The notes beneath the pieces are model-generated. The model had not been told where the DNA came from and did not search any database. It saw only the letters and a list, made by a program, of their open reading frames with translations. From contig CALEJW010000004.1 of the NCBI GenBank assembly GCA_937898635.1, positions 1 through 64,000 on the forward strand: DNA of 64,000 bases. Direction: 5' to 3'. Shown in pieces: positions 32,646-44,483 of this stretch (position 1 is its first letter; every line of letters begins with the position of its first letter). The DNA comes from an uncultured Pseudomonadota bacterium. GTDB lineage: Bacteria > Pseudomonadota > Gammaproteobacteria > Burkholderiales > Usitatibacteraceae. A program made the position numbers and the translations under genes.

Positions 32646-33476
32646 GTGTACCGCGCCTTCTTCGGGCTGCGCGAGGCGCCCTTCGGCATCACGCCGGACA
32701 CCGCCTTCGTCTTCTCGTGCCGGGCGCACCAGGAGGCGCTCAACACCGTGCTCGTCGCCCTGCGCGGCGGCGAGGGGATCATCAAGGTCACGGGCGAGGT
32801 CGGCACGGGCAAGACCCTGCTCTGCCGGCGCCTGCTCGGCGCCCTCGACGGCACGGCCGTGGCCGCCTACCTGCACAATCCCGCGCTCGAGCCCAGGACG
32901 CTCCTCCTCGCGCTCGCGGAGGAACTGGGCGTGGCCCTGGGCCAGGGCGACAGCCAGTACCACCTGCTCAAGGGGCTCAACCACGCCCTCCTCGGCTTCG
33001 CGCGGCAGGGCAAGTCCGTGGTGCTCTTTCTCGACGAGGCCCAGGCCGTGCCCCTCGAGAGCCTCGAGACCCTGCGCCTGCTCTCGAACCTCGAGACGGA
33101 GAAGCGGAAGCTCCTGCGCCTGGTCCTCCTCGGGCAGCCGGAACTCGACGCGAAGCTCTCGGACCCGTCGGTGCGCCAGATCCGCCAGCGCATCGCCTTC
33201 CACTACCGCCTGCGCGGCCTGGAGCGCGGCGAACTGGGCGGCTACCTGGAGCATCGCCTGCGCGTCGCCGGCCGCGCGGGCGAGCCGGTGTTCCGGCCCG
33301 CGGCGGTGCGCCTGCTCTACCGCGCCACCTCCGGAACGCCGCGCCTCGCGAACATCCTCGCGCACAAGTCGCTCATCGGCGCGTTCGGCGAGGGCGAGCG
33401 CGAGGTCGCCGCGCGCCACGTGCGCGCCGCGGTGCGCGATACCGAGGGCGTTCGCCTTCCCGTCTGGGCGTGGTGA
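32646..33476 (+). CDS. mshM: MshM, ExeA-type AAA ATPase
   Basis: The 276-residue cytosolic/inner-membrane ATPase starts at a GTG two bases after mshL: MYRAFFGLREAPFGITPDT, the hallmark of the ExeA/MshM family. Walker A is GEVGTGKT and Walker B VVLFLDEAQA. The C-terminal AAA part has TSGTPRLANILAHKSL. ExeA-type ATPases help place secretins through peptidoglycan in type II systems; MshM is inferred to act likewise. It precedes mshN. Confidence 0.92.
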   Translation: MYRAFFGLREAPFGITPDTAFVFSCRAHQEALNTVLVALRGGEGIIKVTGEVGTGKTLLCRRLLGALDGTAVAAYLHNPALEPRTLLLALAEELGVALGQGDSQYHLLKGLNHALLGFARQGKSVVLFLDEAQAVPLESLETLRLLSNLETEKRKLLRLVLLGQPELDAKLSDPSVRQIRQRIAFHYRLRGLERGELGGYLEHRLRVAGRAGEPVFRPAAVRLLYRATSGTPRLANILAHKSLIGAFGEGEREVAARHVRAAVRDTEGVRLPVWAW

Positions 33477-33492
33477 CGGCGCGCGCGCGGCG

Positions 33493-34647
33493 ATGAGCCT
33501 CATCAACAAGCTGCTCCAGGACCTCGAGGCGCGGCAGGCTCCCGTCCCGGAACGCTTCTCCTCCCGCCACGTGCGGCCGTTGCCGCCGGCACCGGGTCGC
33601 CGGCGCTGGCCCGTCGTGGCCGCGGGCGCGATGCTCCTCATGCTCGCGGCCGCCGGCGCGGCCTACCAGCTGCTTTCGCGCGAAGAGGCTCTGCCGTCAC
33701 CGTCGCAGGCGTTCCGCCAGGGCGTCCTCGCGCCGCAGGCTTCCGTGGCTTCCCCGGCGTCGGCGCCCGCGGTTTCCGCCTCGCCCGCTCCCGCGAACGG
33801 CGCGGAGCCTTCGCCGTGGACCGGCACGGGTTCGCCGGCCGAGAAGCCGCTCGCGGCCGCCATGGCCTCGGCCGTCGCGGACGATGCGTTCGGCCTGCGG
33901 GTGAGCCGCAGCCTCGTCGTTCCGCCCGGCCTGCACGCGGACGAGGGCCGGAAGTCCTCGGAGGCCCAGCCCCGCCCGATCGCGACCGCGGCCGCGTCCC
34001 CCGGCCCGGCGCCGTTCCGCCGCGACGAACGACCGCCCAGCATCGAGAAGCAGGCCCGCGCCGTCTCGGCGGAGGATCGCGCGGCGCACGCCTACCGGGA
34101 GGCCATCGCGCTCGCCGGCCAGGGGCGGCCGGGCGCGGCGGTCGAGGGGCTGCGCGAGGCGCTGCACGCGGACGCCGCGCACGACGAGGCGCGGCTGCTG
34201 CTTGCCCGCCTGCTCCTCGAGAACCGCCGGCTCGCGGAGGCGAAGGCCGTCCTCGAGGAAGGCCTCGCGCGCGATCCCGCGCAGCCTCGCCTCGCGATGG
34301 CGCTCGCCCGCGTCCAGGTGGAGCTGGGCGACACGCCCGCCGCTTCCGCCACGCTCGCGCGGGCCGCCGCCGTCGCCGCCGGCAACGCGGAGTTCCGCGG
34401 CTTCCAGGCGGCGCTGCTGCAGCGCATGGGACGGCACCGGGAGGCGGCGGAGGAATTCCGCGCGGCGCTGCGGCTCAAGCCCGACTCCGGGCTGTGGTGG
34501 ATGGGGCTCGGCCTTTCGCTCGATGCCGAGGGCGAGCGCGGGCCCGCCCGCGACGCCCTGCAGCGCGCCCGCGCGACGGGACGGCTCGAGCCGGACATCG
34601 ACCGCTTCGTCGAGCAGAAGCTCCTCGCCCTGCGCGGGCCGGGCTGA
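33493..34647 (+). CDS. mshN: MshN, TPR-repeat pilus protein
   Basis: The 384-residue product starts MSLINKLLQDLEARQAP, the conserved MshN start. A membrane helix is at about 40-60, a Pro/Ala/Ser-rich linker follows (about 65-180), and at least three TPR-like repeats cover residues 195-370 (AYREAIALAGQGRPGAA, LLENRRLAEAKAVL, LLQRMGRHREAAEEFR). It ends the plus-strand MSHA locus and converges on the Nudix gene at 34664, with 16 bases between the stop codons. Confidence 0.88.
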   Translation: MSLINKLLQDLEARQAPVPERFSSRHVRPLPPAPGRRRWPVVAAGAMLLMLAAAGAAYQLLSREEALPSPSQAFRQGVLAPQASVASPASAPAVSASPAPANGAEPSPWTGTGSPAEKPLAAAMASAVADDAFGLRVSRSLVVPPGLHADEGRKSSEAQPRPIATAAASPGPAPFRRDERPPSIEKQARAVSAEDRAAHAYREAIALAGQGRPGAAVEGLREALHADAAHDEARLLLARLLLENRRLAEAKAVLEEGLARDPAQPRLAMALARVQVELGDTPAASATLARAAAVAAGNAEFRGFQAALLQRMGRHREAAEEFRAALRLKPDSGLWWMGLGLSLDAEGERGPARDALQRARATGRLEPDIDRFVEQKLLALRGPG

Positions 34648-34663
34648 AGCGACTTCCCTTCGC

Positions 34664-35593
34664 TCAGCCGAAGGCCGCGCTGCGCAACGCGACGCCGTGC
34701 GCCCCGCTTCGCCTCGCCTCGGGGAGGTCCGCTCGCGTGAGCCCGCCGATCCCGTAGGCCGGCAGCGGACAGTCCTTCACGAGGGCCGCGAATCCCGCCC
34801 AGCCCATCGGCACGGCGCCCGGATGCGACGCCGTGGGCTTCACCGGCCCCACGACCGCGTAGTCCAGGCCGAGGGCGACGGCCTTCGCGAGCTCCGCCGC
34901 GTCGTGGCAGGAGGCGCCCACGACCCGGCCGGCGGGACGAGCCTCGGCGGACATCAGCGCGCGGGCCGTCAGGTGGACGCCGTCGGCCTGCGGCCAGCGC
35001 CCGCAGTCGCTGTTCACGACGACGATCGCGCCGAAGGGCGTGCCGCGCGTGAGCGCGCGCGAGAGGAGGAACTGCACGCGCTGCGGCTCGAGTCCCTTCT
35101 CGCGGACCTGCACGAGGAGCCTTTCCGAGACGACCTGCGCGGAGAGCCTGAGCGACCACGCGTCGAAGCCGGTCTCGGCGGCGTTGGACACGACCATCAC
35201 CGCGGGCAGCGCGAGCGCGGCGAGCACCGGCGCGTTCGCCGGCAGCATCGGGGAGGCGTCCGGCGCCTCGACGCGCTGCCAGGCGATCGCCTGGTCCTCC
35301 AGCGGCTGCGGCTCTCCCTCCCACGCGGTGACGCGGAAGAAGTGCAGGCGCACCGTCGCGTGCGTGTACGCGTAGACGCGCGTGATCCACGGCGTCGCCT
35401 CGCGCACCTCGATCCCGAGCTCCTCCCTCAGCTCCCGCGCGAGGGCCGCGCGCGGCGCCTCGCCCGGCTCGATCTTGCCGCCGGGGAATTCCCAGTAGCC
35501 GGGGTAGGGCTTGCCCTCGGGCCGGCAGGCGAGGAGGAAGCGGCCGTCCGGCGCCTCGATAACGGCCGCCGCGACCTCCGTGATCGCCGTCAC
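34664..35593 (-). CDS. Nudix hydrolase fused to a thiamine phosphate synthase-like (TenI) domain
   Basis: The 309-residue protein starts at a GTG that overlaps the upstream stop codon. Residues 1-130 form a MutT-type Nudix domain with the box GGKIEPGEAPRAALARELRE followed by ELGI, so the Gx5Ex7REUxEExGU pattern is complete. Residues 145-309 are a ThiE/TenI-like TIM barrel (GVHLTARAL, VVGASCHDAAEL, YGIGGLT). The same fusion is widespread in beta- and gammaproteobacteria and probably hydrolyses oxidised or altered nucleotides. The role of the TenI part is unknown. It is the last gene of a tightly overlapping unit with the DUF815 ATPase. Confidence 0.9.
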   Translation of the reverse strand: MTAITEVAAAVIEAPDGRFLLACRPEGKPYPGYWEFPGGKIEPGEAPRAALARELREELGIEVREATPWITRVYAYTHATVRLHFFRVTAWEGEPQPLEDQAIAWQRVEAPDASPMLPANAPVLAALALPAVMVVSNAAETGFDAWSLRLSAQVVSERLLVQVREKGLEPQRVQFLLSRALTRGTPFGAIVVVNSDCGRWPQADGVHLTARALMSAEARPAGRVVGASCHDAAELAKAVALGLDYAVVGPVKPTASHPGAVPMGWAGFAALVKDCPLPAYGIGGLTRADLPEARRSGAHGVALRSAAFG

Positions 35594-36468
35594 TTGCGCC
35601 GCCCGCGGGCGCCGCCGCCGCGGCCCACGTAGTCGCGCGCGAACTGCCACGCGACGCGACCGCTGCGCGAGCCGCGCTCCAGCGCCCACAGGAGCGCCGC
35701 CGGGCGCACGCCCGCGTCGGCCTTGCCGCCGAGCGCGCCGACCCAGTGCTCGGCGATGTCCACGTACTCCTCCTGGTCGAAGGGATAGAAGGAGAGCCAC
35801 AGGCCGAAGCGCTCGGAGAGCGAGATCTTCTCCTCCGTGGTCTCGCCCGGGTGGATCTCCCCGCCCACGTGCCGCGCCTCGAGGTTCTCGCCCATGAACT
35901 CCGGCATGAGGTGGCGGCGGTTCGAGGTCGCGTAGATGAGGAGGTTCTCCGCGGAGCCCGCGATCGTCCCGTCGAGGGCGACCTTGAGCGACTTGTAGCC
36001 GGGATCGGAGGCCTCGAAGGAGAGGTCGTCGCAGAAGACGACGAAGCGCTCGGGGCGCTCGGCCACGAGGTCCACGATGTCCGGCAGGTCCACGAGGTGG
36101 GCCTTGTCGACCTCGATGAGGCGAAGGCCCCGCTTCGCGAACTCGTTGAGCGCGGCCTTCACGAGCGAGCTCTTGCCCGTTCCCCTCGCGCCGGTGAGCA
36201 GCACGTTGTTGGCCGGGCGCCCGGCGACGAACTGCGCCGTGTTCTCGCGCACGCGCCTTTTCTGCTCGTCGATGTCCTTCAGGTCCGCGAACGAGATCGT
36301 GTGCGGATGGCGCACGGGCTCGAGGAACCCGCGCGCATTCCGCTTCCGCCAGCGGAAGGCGGTGCCGGCGGACCAGTCGACGGGCTGCGCGCCCTCGGGC
36401 AGGAGCGCCTCGAGGCGGTCGAGCAGCGCGCCGGCGCGCGCGAGGAAGCGTTCGAGGGAATCGCTCAC
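35590..36468 (-). CDS. DUF815 family AAA ATP-binding protein
   Basis: The 292-residue protein is a predicted AAA ATPase with Walker A GARGTGKSSLV and Walker B region FVVFCDDLSFE, then IYATSNRRHLMPEFM (sensor 1). This set is the DUF815 signature. The GTG start at 36468 overlaps the TGA of the methyltransferase gene. Function is unknown; the family is broadly conserved in Gram-negative bacteria beside argJ and the Nudix gene. Confidence 0.9.
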   Translation of the reverse strand: MSDSLERFLARAGALLDRLEALLPEGAQPVDWSAGTAFRWRKRNARGFLEPVRHPHTISFADLKDIDEQKRRVRENTAQFVAGRPANNVLLTGARGTGKSSLVKAALNEFAKRGLRLIEVDKAHLVDLPDIVDLVAERPERFVVFCDDLSFEASDPGYKSLKVALDGTIAGSAENLLIYATSNRRHLMPEFMGENLEARHVGGEIHPGETTEEKISLSERFGLWLSFYPFDQEEYVDIAEHWVGALGGKADAGVRPAALLWALERGSRSGRVAWQFARDYVGRGGGARGRRK

Positions 36469-37124
36469 TTGAGGCGCAGGACGAGCAGCCAGTAGTAGAC
36501 CGTCTCCTCCAGCCAGGCCTCGGCGGCGAAGGGGCGGACCGCCTCCGCGAGATCGCGGGCGGTGGGGAAGTTCTTGAGGACCTCGTGGGTCTCGCCGGAC
36601 AGGAGCTCGCGCACCTGGTAGGTGTTGCCCTCCGCGTCGCGCCGCGAGACCGGCGTGGAGCTGCCCTTGACGTAGCGGTTGTCGAGCGCGGCGACCAGCG
36701 ACCCCGGCGGGAGCGAGCCCGCGATGCCCGCGAGCCAGCGCGCGAGGTCGGACTTCCTCACGTGCGACCACCAGAACCCGGCGAAGGCCGCGTCGCAGCC
36801 CCGGCACAGCCCGCCGGGCGCGAAGGCGTCGGCGCGGGCGAAGCGCACCCGGGAGCGGGGAATCGGCTTCTCGCGCGCGATCTCGAGCACCGCCTCGTTG
36901 ATGTCGCACGCGGTCACGTGGGACGCGGTCCGCGCGAGGACCTGGGTCCAGTAGCCCGTGCCGCAGGCGATCTCGAGGACGCGCCGGCCGGCGAAGAGCC
37001 GCGGCAGGCGCTCGCGCAGCCACGCGAGCTCGTCCTGGCGCTCGGCCTTGTCGTAGATCCGCTCGTACTCGCCCGCGCGCTTCGCGTAGTAGGCCTCGAG
37101 CTGCGGGGTCACGGTGCCGGCCAT
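36465..37124 (-). CDS. Class I SAM-dependent methyltransferase
   Basis: The 219-residue product has the Rossmann motif RVLEIACGTGYWTQVLAR and the CDINEAVLEIAREK second motif. ATG 37124 has GGGAGG ahead and the protein begins MAGTVTPQLEAYYAKRAGEYERIYDK, which resembles small-molecule methyltransferases. Substrate is not known. It lies between argJ and the DUF815 gene and overlaps the latter by four bases. Confidence 0.85.
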   Translation of the reverse strand: MAGTVTPQLEAYYAKRAGEYERIYDKAERQDELAWLRERLPRLFAGRRVLEIACGTGYWTQVLARTASHVTACDINEAVLEIAREKPIPRSRVRFARADAFAPGGLCRGCDAAFAGFWWSHVRKSDLARWLAGIAGSLPPGSLVAALDNRYVKGSSTPVSRRDAEGNTYQVRELLSGETHEVLKNFPTARDLAEAVRPFAAEAWLEETVYYWLLVLRLK

Positions 37125-37144
37125 CGTCTCGCCTCCCGCGCCGC

Positions 37145-38374
37145 CTAGCTGCGGTAGTCCGCGTTGATCTTCACGTAGTCGTACGAGAAGTCGCACGTCC
37201 ACACCGTCGCGGTCTCGATCCCGCGGCCGAGCCCGACGCGCACGGTGATCTCGGCGGGCGCCATCGCGGCCTTGCCCTGCTCCTCCGTGTAGCCCGCCGC
37301 GCGCCCGCCCTTCTCGGCGACCAGGACCTCGCCCAGGTGCAGGGTGACCTTCGCGGGATCCAGGTTCGCGATGCCCGCGTTGCCGACCGCGCAGAGGATC
37401 CGGCCCAGGTTGGGGTCGGAGGCGAAGAAGGCCGTCTTCACGAGCGGGGAATGGGCGATCGCCTTGCCCACGCGCACGCACTCCTCGCGCGAGGCGCCGC
37501 CCTCGACCACGAGGGTCATGAACTTGGTCGCGCCCTCGCCGTCGCGCACGATGGCCTGCGCGAGGAATTGCGCAACCTCGAGCACGCACTCGGCGAGGCG
37601 CGTGAACTCCGCCGTGCCCTCGCCCACGATCCGCGGGTTGCACGCGCGCCCGGTGGCGACGAGGACGAAGGAGTCGTTGGTCGAGGTGTCGCCGTCGACC
37701 GTCGCCACGTTGAAGGACCGGTCGGCGACGAAGCGCACCATGTCCCCGAGGGTGTCGCGGCCCACCGAGGCGTCGGTGGCGATGAAGCCGAGCATCGTCG
37801 CCATGTCGGGCTGGATCATCCCGGCGCCCTTGGCGATGCCCGTGACCGTGATGGTGCAGCCGTCGATCACCACCTGCCGCGAGAGCGCCTTGGGCACGGT
37901 GTCGGTGGTCATGATCGCCGCCGCCGCGTCGGCCCAGGCGTCGGCCCGGAGGTCCGCCACCGCCGCGGGCGCCGCGGCCGCGATCCGGTCGACCGGCAGG
38001 TGCTCCATGATCACGCCCGTGGAGAAGGGAAGGACCTCGGCCTCGTCCACGCCGAGCGCGCTCGCGACGGCCGCGCAGGTGGCGCGCGCGTTGACGAGGC
38101 CCGCCTCGCCCGTGCCCGCGTTGGCGATGCCCGTGTTCACGACCAGGCCGCGCACCGCGCGCTTCTCGGCGAGCCGTTCGCGGCACACGATCACCGGGGC
38201 CGCGCAGTAGCGGTTGCGCGTGAAGACGCCGGCGACGCTCGCGTCCGCGGCGATCTCGACCACCAGGAGGTCGCGGCGGTTCTTCTTGCGGATCCCCGCC
38301 TCGGCCACGCCCAGGCGCACGCCGGCGATGGTGAGGAGCGCCTCCGCGCGGGGCGGCGAAAGGTTCACGGCCAT
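37145..38374 (-). CDS. argJ: Bifunctional ornithine acetyltransferase / N-acetylglutamate synthase
   Basis: This enzyme transfers the acetyl group from N-acetylornithine to glutamate, recycling it in arginine synthesis. The 409-residue precursor is cut by itself at the Ala-Thr bond in PDMATMLGF, giving alpha and beta chains with Thr as nucleophile. The [11 protein letters not shown] and [15 protein letters not shown] motifs are present. Start MAVNLSPP matches betaproteobacterial ArgJ. The neighbours (methyltransferase, DUF815, Nudix and secA) are those usual in the group. Confidence 0.97.
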   Translation of the reverse strand: MAVNLSPPRAEALLTIAGVRLGVAEAGIRKKNRRDLLVVEIAADASVAGVFTRNRYCAAPVIVCRERLAEKRAVRGLVVNTGIANAGTGEAGLVNARATCAAVASALGVDEAEVLPFSTGVIMEHLPVDRIAAAAPAAVADLRADAWADAAAAIMTTDTVPKALSRQVVIDGCTITVTGIAKGAGMIQPDMATMLGFIATDASVGRDTLGDMVRFVADRSFNVATVDGDTSTNDSFVLVATGRACNPRIVGEGTAEFTRLAECVLEVAQFLAQAIVRDGEGATKFMTLVVEGGASREECVRVGKAIAHSPLVKTAFFASDPNLGRILCAVGNAGIANLDPAKVTLHLGEVLVAEKGGRAAGYTEEQGKAAMAPAEITVRVGLGRGIETATVWTCDFSYDYVKINADYRS

Positions 38375-38422
38375 GGTCGGCGAATTATCGCACGGCGCGG
38401 CGGCGGGACCGGGAGCGCCGCC

Positions 38423-38938
38423 TCAGGAATCCTTGGGGCGCAGCCGCGCCATGGCGAGCGTGTCGGCGTAGCGGCCGGCGCGCAGCGCGTAGGCGCGGTG
38501 CGTGCCCTCGGTCTCGAAGCCGAACTTCCGGTACAGGGCGATGGCGCGCTCGTTGTCGGCGAAGACCGTGAGCTCGAGGCGCGTCACGGGGAGCCACCCG
38601 TCCGCGAATTGCGTGAGGGTCGCGAGGAGCCGCGTGCCCACCCCCTTGCCCTGCCAGGCGGCGGAAACGGCGAGCCCGACGCTCATCGCGTGGGCCCGGC
38701 GCGGGGAACTGCCCGCGGGATGCAGGCCCGCGTGCCCGGCGATCTCGTCGCCCGCGCAGGCGACGAAGACGTAGTGTCCGTCGGCGGGCTCGGCCAAGCG
38801 CTTTCGCCAGGTTTCCCGGGAAGGGTGCGGAAGCTGCAGCGTGCCGCCGTAGGTGGCCTCGTCCTGGAAGTTGCGCCAGACGCCCTCGAAGTCGGCGGGC
38901 TCGGCCCTGCGCACGGTGATGTCCATCCGCCGCAGCAT
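38423..38938 (-). CDS. GNAT family N-acetyltransferase
   Basis: The 171-residue product has the GNAT acetyl-CoA motif GLAVSAAWQGKGVGTRLLATL (Q/RxxGxG/A) and the C-terminal NERAIALYRKFGFETEG. It could begin at the ATG at 38938 or at 38926 (MDITVRRAEP), which looks more like family N termini. It lies between secA and argJ. The acceptor cannot be predicted. Confidence 0.88.
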   Translation of the reverse strand: MLRRMDITVRRAEPADFEGVWRNFQDEATYGGTLQLPHPSRETWRKRLAEPADGHYVFVACAGDEIAGHAGLHPAGSSPRRAHAMSVGLAVSAAWQGKGVGTRLLATLTQFADGWLPVTRLELTVFADNERAIALYRKFGFETEGTHRAYALRAGRYADTLAMARLRPKDS

Positions 38939-38975
38939 GGGGCGGGGCCCCGCCGGGCGTCAACCCGGCGCGGCC

Positions 38976-41714
<2,739 letters not shown>

Positions 41715-41779
41715 GGGAAGGGGGCGGGAGGCGGGAATCGGATGCGAAACCGGCCCCAACGGGGCCGGACAGGAGCGAA

Positions 41780-41785
41780 ATTATA
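41780..41785 (-). promoter_or_regulatory. -10 element for secA
   Basis: An exact TATAAT lies in an AT-rich island of the 124-base gap between the M23 gene and secA. No good -35 box lies 16-18 bases upstream. The leader would be about 60 bases to the GTG. Confidence 0.45.
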
Positions 41786-41838
41786 AGGTCAAATGGGGTC
41801 CCGCGGCCGGTTTGCAAGCCCCGGCCGGGGCGGGGCGG

Positions 41839-42789
41839 CTACTTGCGCAGGGCGACCGGCAGCGGCCCTTCCTTCTTGTCCAGCGCGAAGAACTTGTTGG
41901 GGTTGAGCGGAACGCCCTTCTCGCGCACCTCGAAGTGCAGGTGCGGCCCGGTCGTGCGGCCGGTATTGCCCACCTGCGCGATGAGCTGGCCCTTCATCAC
42001 CACGTCGCCCACCTTCACCGTGCTCTTCAGCAGGTGCGCGTAGCGGGAGGTGAGGCCGTTGTCGTGGTCCACGTCGACGATGTTGCCGTACTCGGGGTGG
42101 AACTCCACCGTCGAGACGACGCCGCCGGCGGCCGCCATCACCGGCGTGCCCTGGGTCGCGATGATGTCCACGCCCGTGTGGAAGCTCGACCTGCCGGAGA
42201 TCGGGTCGATGCGGTAGCCGTAGTTGGAGGAGTAGTAGCCCTGGTGGACGGGCAGCGTCGTGGGGATGGTCTTGCGCGCGAGGCGGTCGTCCATGAACAC
42301 CGAGTCGATCACGCCCATCTTGTCGCTGCGGTCGTCGAGGATGCGCGAGATCTCCTCGAGCTTCTGCCTGAACTCGGGAAGCGTGAGATCTCTCGAGAAC
42401 GCCGTGGGGGCCGCGCCGCCCTGCCCGGGCTTCTCGTCGAAGCGGAACTCCGTGGGCTTGATGCCGGCGGCCTTGGCGAGGCGCTCGCCGAAGGCGTCCA
42501 GGCGCAGGATCCTCGCCTGCAGCTCGCCCACCTTCACCGCCAGCGCGTTCAGGCTGTCCTTCATCTCGGATTCGCTGCGCTTGAGGTCCTCCTCGTGCAG
42601 CGCCGTGAGGAGGGCTCTCAGGTAGGGGTTGCGCAAGTCCGTGGAGAACTTCATCGTGACGATGTAGGTCGCCATCGCCAGGAAGAAGCCCGACATCAGG
42701 ATGCCGAGCGCCACCAGGATGACCTGCGTGCGCGACAGTGTCAGGCTCCGGGTTCTGGCGAGGCTGTCCGAGACCAGAATGATGTTCAT
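41839..42789 (-). CDS. M23 family (LytM) metallopeptidase, membrane-anchored
   Basis: The 316-residue protein has an N-terminal membrane helix (about 24-45), a coiled coil (about 55-155) and a C-terminal M23 domain (about 185-300). All zinc and catalytic ligands are present: His204 and Asp208 (SFHTGVD), His252 (AHL) and His283/His285 (GPHLHFEV), unlike the EnvC-like protein at 1417. It is likely an active peptidoglycan endopeptidase. It lies between secA and dciA (divergent, 21 bases), the usual betaproteobacterial place. Confidence 0.92.
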   Translation of the reverse strand: MNIILVSDSLARTRSLTLSRTQVILVALGILMSGFFLAMATYIVTMKFSTDLRNPYLRALLTALHEEDLKRSESEMKDSLNALAVKVGELQARILRLDAFGERLAKAAGIKPTEFRFDEKPGQGGAAPTAFSRDLTLPEFRQKLEEISRILDDRSDKMGVIDSVFMDDRLARKTIPTTLPVHQGYYSSNYGYRIDPISGRSSFHTGVDIIATQGTPVMAAAGGVVSTVEFHPEYGNIVDVDHDNGLTSRYAHLLKSTVKVGDVVMKGQLIAQVGNTGRTTGPHLHFEVREKGVPLNPNKFFALDKKEGPLPVALRK

Positions 42790-42810
42790 CCACGCTCCTT
42801 GTCACCAACG

Positions 42811-43314
42811 ATGGCCACCGAACCGATAGCCCGGCTGCTGCGCCAAAGCCCCGACCTGGCCCCGGTCCGCGACCGGCTGGAACAGGTGGGACGCCTGCAG
42901 GACTGCTTTCGGTCCGTCGTACCCGCGGGGCTCGCTTCCACGAGCCGGGTATGCGCCGTCGATGGAACGACTGTTGTGGTTCGCGCAGACAACGCGCCGG
43001 TCGCCGCGGCCCTGAGGGCCTTGGCGCCGAGACTGCTGGCCGGCCTGAAGCAATGCGTCGGGCAGGAACGGCCCCCGCCCGGGAAGGGCGCGAAAAGCGC
43101 CTTGAAAATCAAGCGGGATCAAGAGCTTACTGCATTGCGGGTGGAAGTTCAAGTCGAGGCTCCTGCAGCGCCCCGCAAGGTCCGCGAGCGCAAGGCGCTG
43201 CCGATGGCGCGCCTCGCGGAGGTGGCCGAGGGCCTCGCCGAGTCGCCGCTCAAGGAAGTCCTGGAGCGCATCACCCGCGGTCACAGGAAGACGAGCACCC
43301 GCCCGAAGAGGTAG
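42811..43314 (+). CDS. dciA: DciA-like protein (DUF721), helicase loader candidate
   Basis: The 167-residue protein has the DUF721 KH-like domain in its first 100 residues (RLEQVGRLQDCFRSVVPAGL, and VVVRADNAPVAAALRALAPRLLAGL). DciA loads the replicative helicase DnaB in bacteria without DnaC-type loaders. The C-terminal half (KVRERKALPMARLAEVA ...) is charged and likely disordered. Its gene between lpxC and secA is the standard position. The 3' end overlaps a convergent small gene by 34 bases. Confidence 0.85.
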   Translation: MATEPIARLLRQSPDLAPVRDRLEQVGRLQDCFRSVVPAGLASTSRVCAVDGTTVVVRADNAPVAAALRALAPRLLAGLKQCVGQERPPPGKGAKSALKIKRDQELTALRVEVQVEAPAAPRKVRERKALPMARLAEVAEGLAESPLKEVLERITRGHRKTSTRPKR

Positions 43315-43466
43315 ACGAGGCCGGCGGCGACCCCCACCAGGACGAGCACCTGGAGGGTCTTCGCCGCGAGCCGGAGGTAGCGCGGGTCGCGGGTCGCCAC
43401 GAAGGCGATGCCCAGCCCGAGCAGGAAGAGGATCGCGAAAAGGCCGACCGCGCGCAGCACCAGCAT
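43281..43466 (-). CDS. Small membrane protein downstream of lpxC
   Basis: The ATG at 43466 gives 61 residues with two membrane segments (about 7-26 and 37-58), separated by TRDPRYLRLAAKT. A similar small protein lies after lpxC in many betaproteobacteria. Its stop codon lies inside the end of dciA on the opposite strand. No function is known. The longer upstream-extended frame overlaps the lpxC end and has no membrane-protein features. Confidence 0.65.
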   Translation of the reverse strand: MLVLRAVGLFAILFLLGLGIAFVATRDPRYLRLAAKTLQVLVLVGVAAGLVYLFGRVLVFL

Positions 43467-43519
43467 GTCAGGCGCCGCTGCGAACCCCGGCCGGGACGGG
43501 CGCCAGCCGCGCCACGCGC

Positions 43520-44434
43520 CTAGGCCTGCAGCAGGGGGAAGTTCGCGAAGGCCGCCGGCAGCTGGGCGGGCTCCGCGAAGGTGATCGCCTCCCACGCCGA
43601 GGCGTCGGCGAGGAGAACCCTCACGAGCTGGTTGTTGAGCGCGTGGCCCGACTTGTGGCCGTGGAAGGCCCCGATGAGGGGGTGGCCCAGGAGGTAGAGG
43701 TCGCCCACGGCGTCGAGGGCCTTGTGCTTCACGAACTCGTCGTCGAAGCGCAGGCCCTCGCTGTTCAGGACCCGGAAGTCGTCCACCACGATCGCGTTGT
43801 CGAGGGAGCCCCCGCGGCCCAGGCCGGCCGCGCGCATCGCCTCCACGTCCTGGGTGAAGCCGAAGGTCCGCGCCCGGGCGATGTCCTTCACGAAGGAGAC
43901 CTTCGCGAAGTCGATGTCGACCGTCGTCTCCGACTGCTCGAACACCGGGTGGCGGAACTCGATCGAGAAGCCCACCTTGAAACCGGCGAAGGGCGCGAGG
44001 CTCACCCGCTTGTCGCCCTGCCCGATCTCGACCTTCTTCAGCACGCGGATGTAGGTCTTGGGCGCGGCCTGCTCCTCGATGCCCGCCTGCTGCAGGAGGA
44101 ACACGAAGGTGGCGGCGCTGCCGTCCATGATGGGCACCTCCTCCGCCGAGACGTCCACGTAGGCGTTGTCGATTCCCATGCCGAAGAAGGCGCTCATGAG
44201 GTGCTCGACGGTCGAGACGCGGGCGCCGTCCTTCTCGAGCACCGTCGCCATGCGCGTGTCGGCTACGTTGCCCGCGCGGGCGGGAATCGCGGGATTGCCG
44301 GGCAGGTCGGAGCGGCAGAAGACGATGCCGGTGTCCGGCGCGGCGGGGCGCAGGACGAGCGTCACCTTCCGGCCGGTGTGGACGCCGACGCCGGTGGCCT
44401 TGACGGAGGTCTTGAGAGTGCGCTGGCGGATCAT
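43520..44434 (-). CDS. lpxC: UDP-3-O-acyl-N-acetylglucosamine deacetylase
   Basis: This zinc enzyme performs the committed step of lipid A synthesis. The 304-residue product has the zinc ligands His78 (VEHLMSA), His237 ([12 protein letters not shown]) and Asp241, and the catalytic His264 ([10 protein letters not shown]). Start [21 protein letters not shown] is the family N terminus. Neighbours (dciA, secA on one side, ftsZ on the other) are canonical. A promoter-like element lies at 44484-44492. Confidence 0.98.
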   Translation of the reverse strand: MIRQRTLKTSVKATGVGVHTGRKVTLVLRPAAPDTGIVFCRSDLPGNPAIPARAGNVADTRMATVLEKDGARVSTVEHLMSAFFGMGIDNAYVDVSAEEVPIMDGSAATFVFLLQQAGIEEQAAPKTYIRVLKKVEIGQGDKRVSLAPFAGFKVGFSIEFRHPVFEQSETTVDIDFAKVSFVKDIARARTFGFTQDVEAMRAAGLGRGGSLDNAIVVDDFRVLNSEGLRFDDEFVKHKALDAVGDLYLLGHPLIGAFHGHKSGHALNNQLVRVLLADASAWEAITFAEPAQLPAAFANFPLLQA

Positions 44435-44483
44435 TGCGGGAGCCCGGGGCGGCTCGCGGCGGCCCGGCTGTTCGGAAAACGCA

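Noticed and set aside
34657..34674. CCTTCG/CGAAGG inverted repeat at the mshN-Nudix convergence as a terminator
   Set aside because: Six-base-pair stem, no T tract on either strand, and it overlaps coding sequence.
41715..41759. TTG-started N-terminal extension of SecA
   Set aside because: The added residues do not match SecA and would be read from a pyrimidine-rich leader with no initiation signal.
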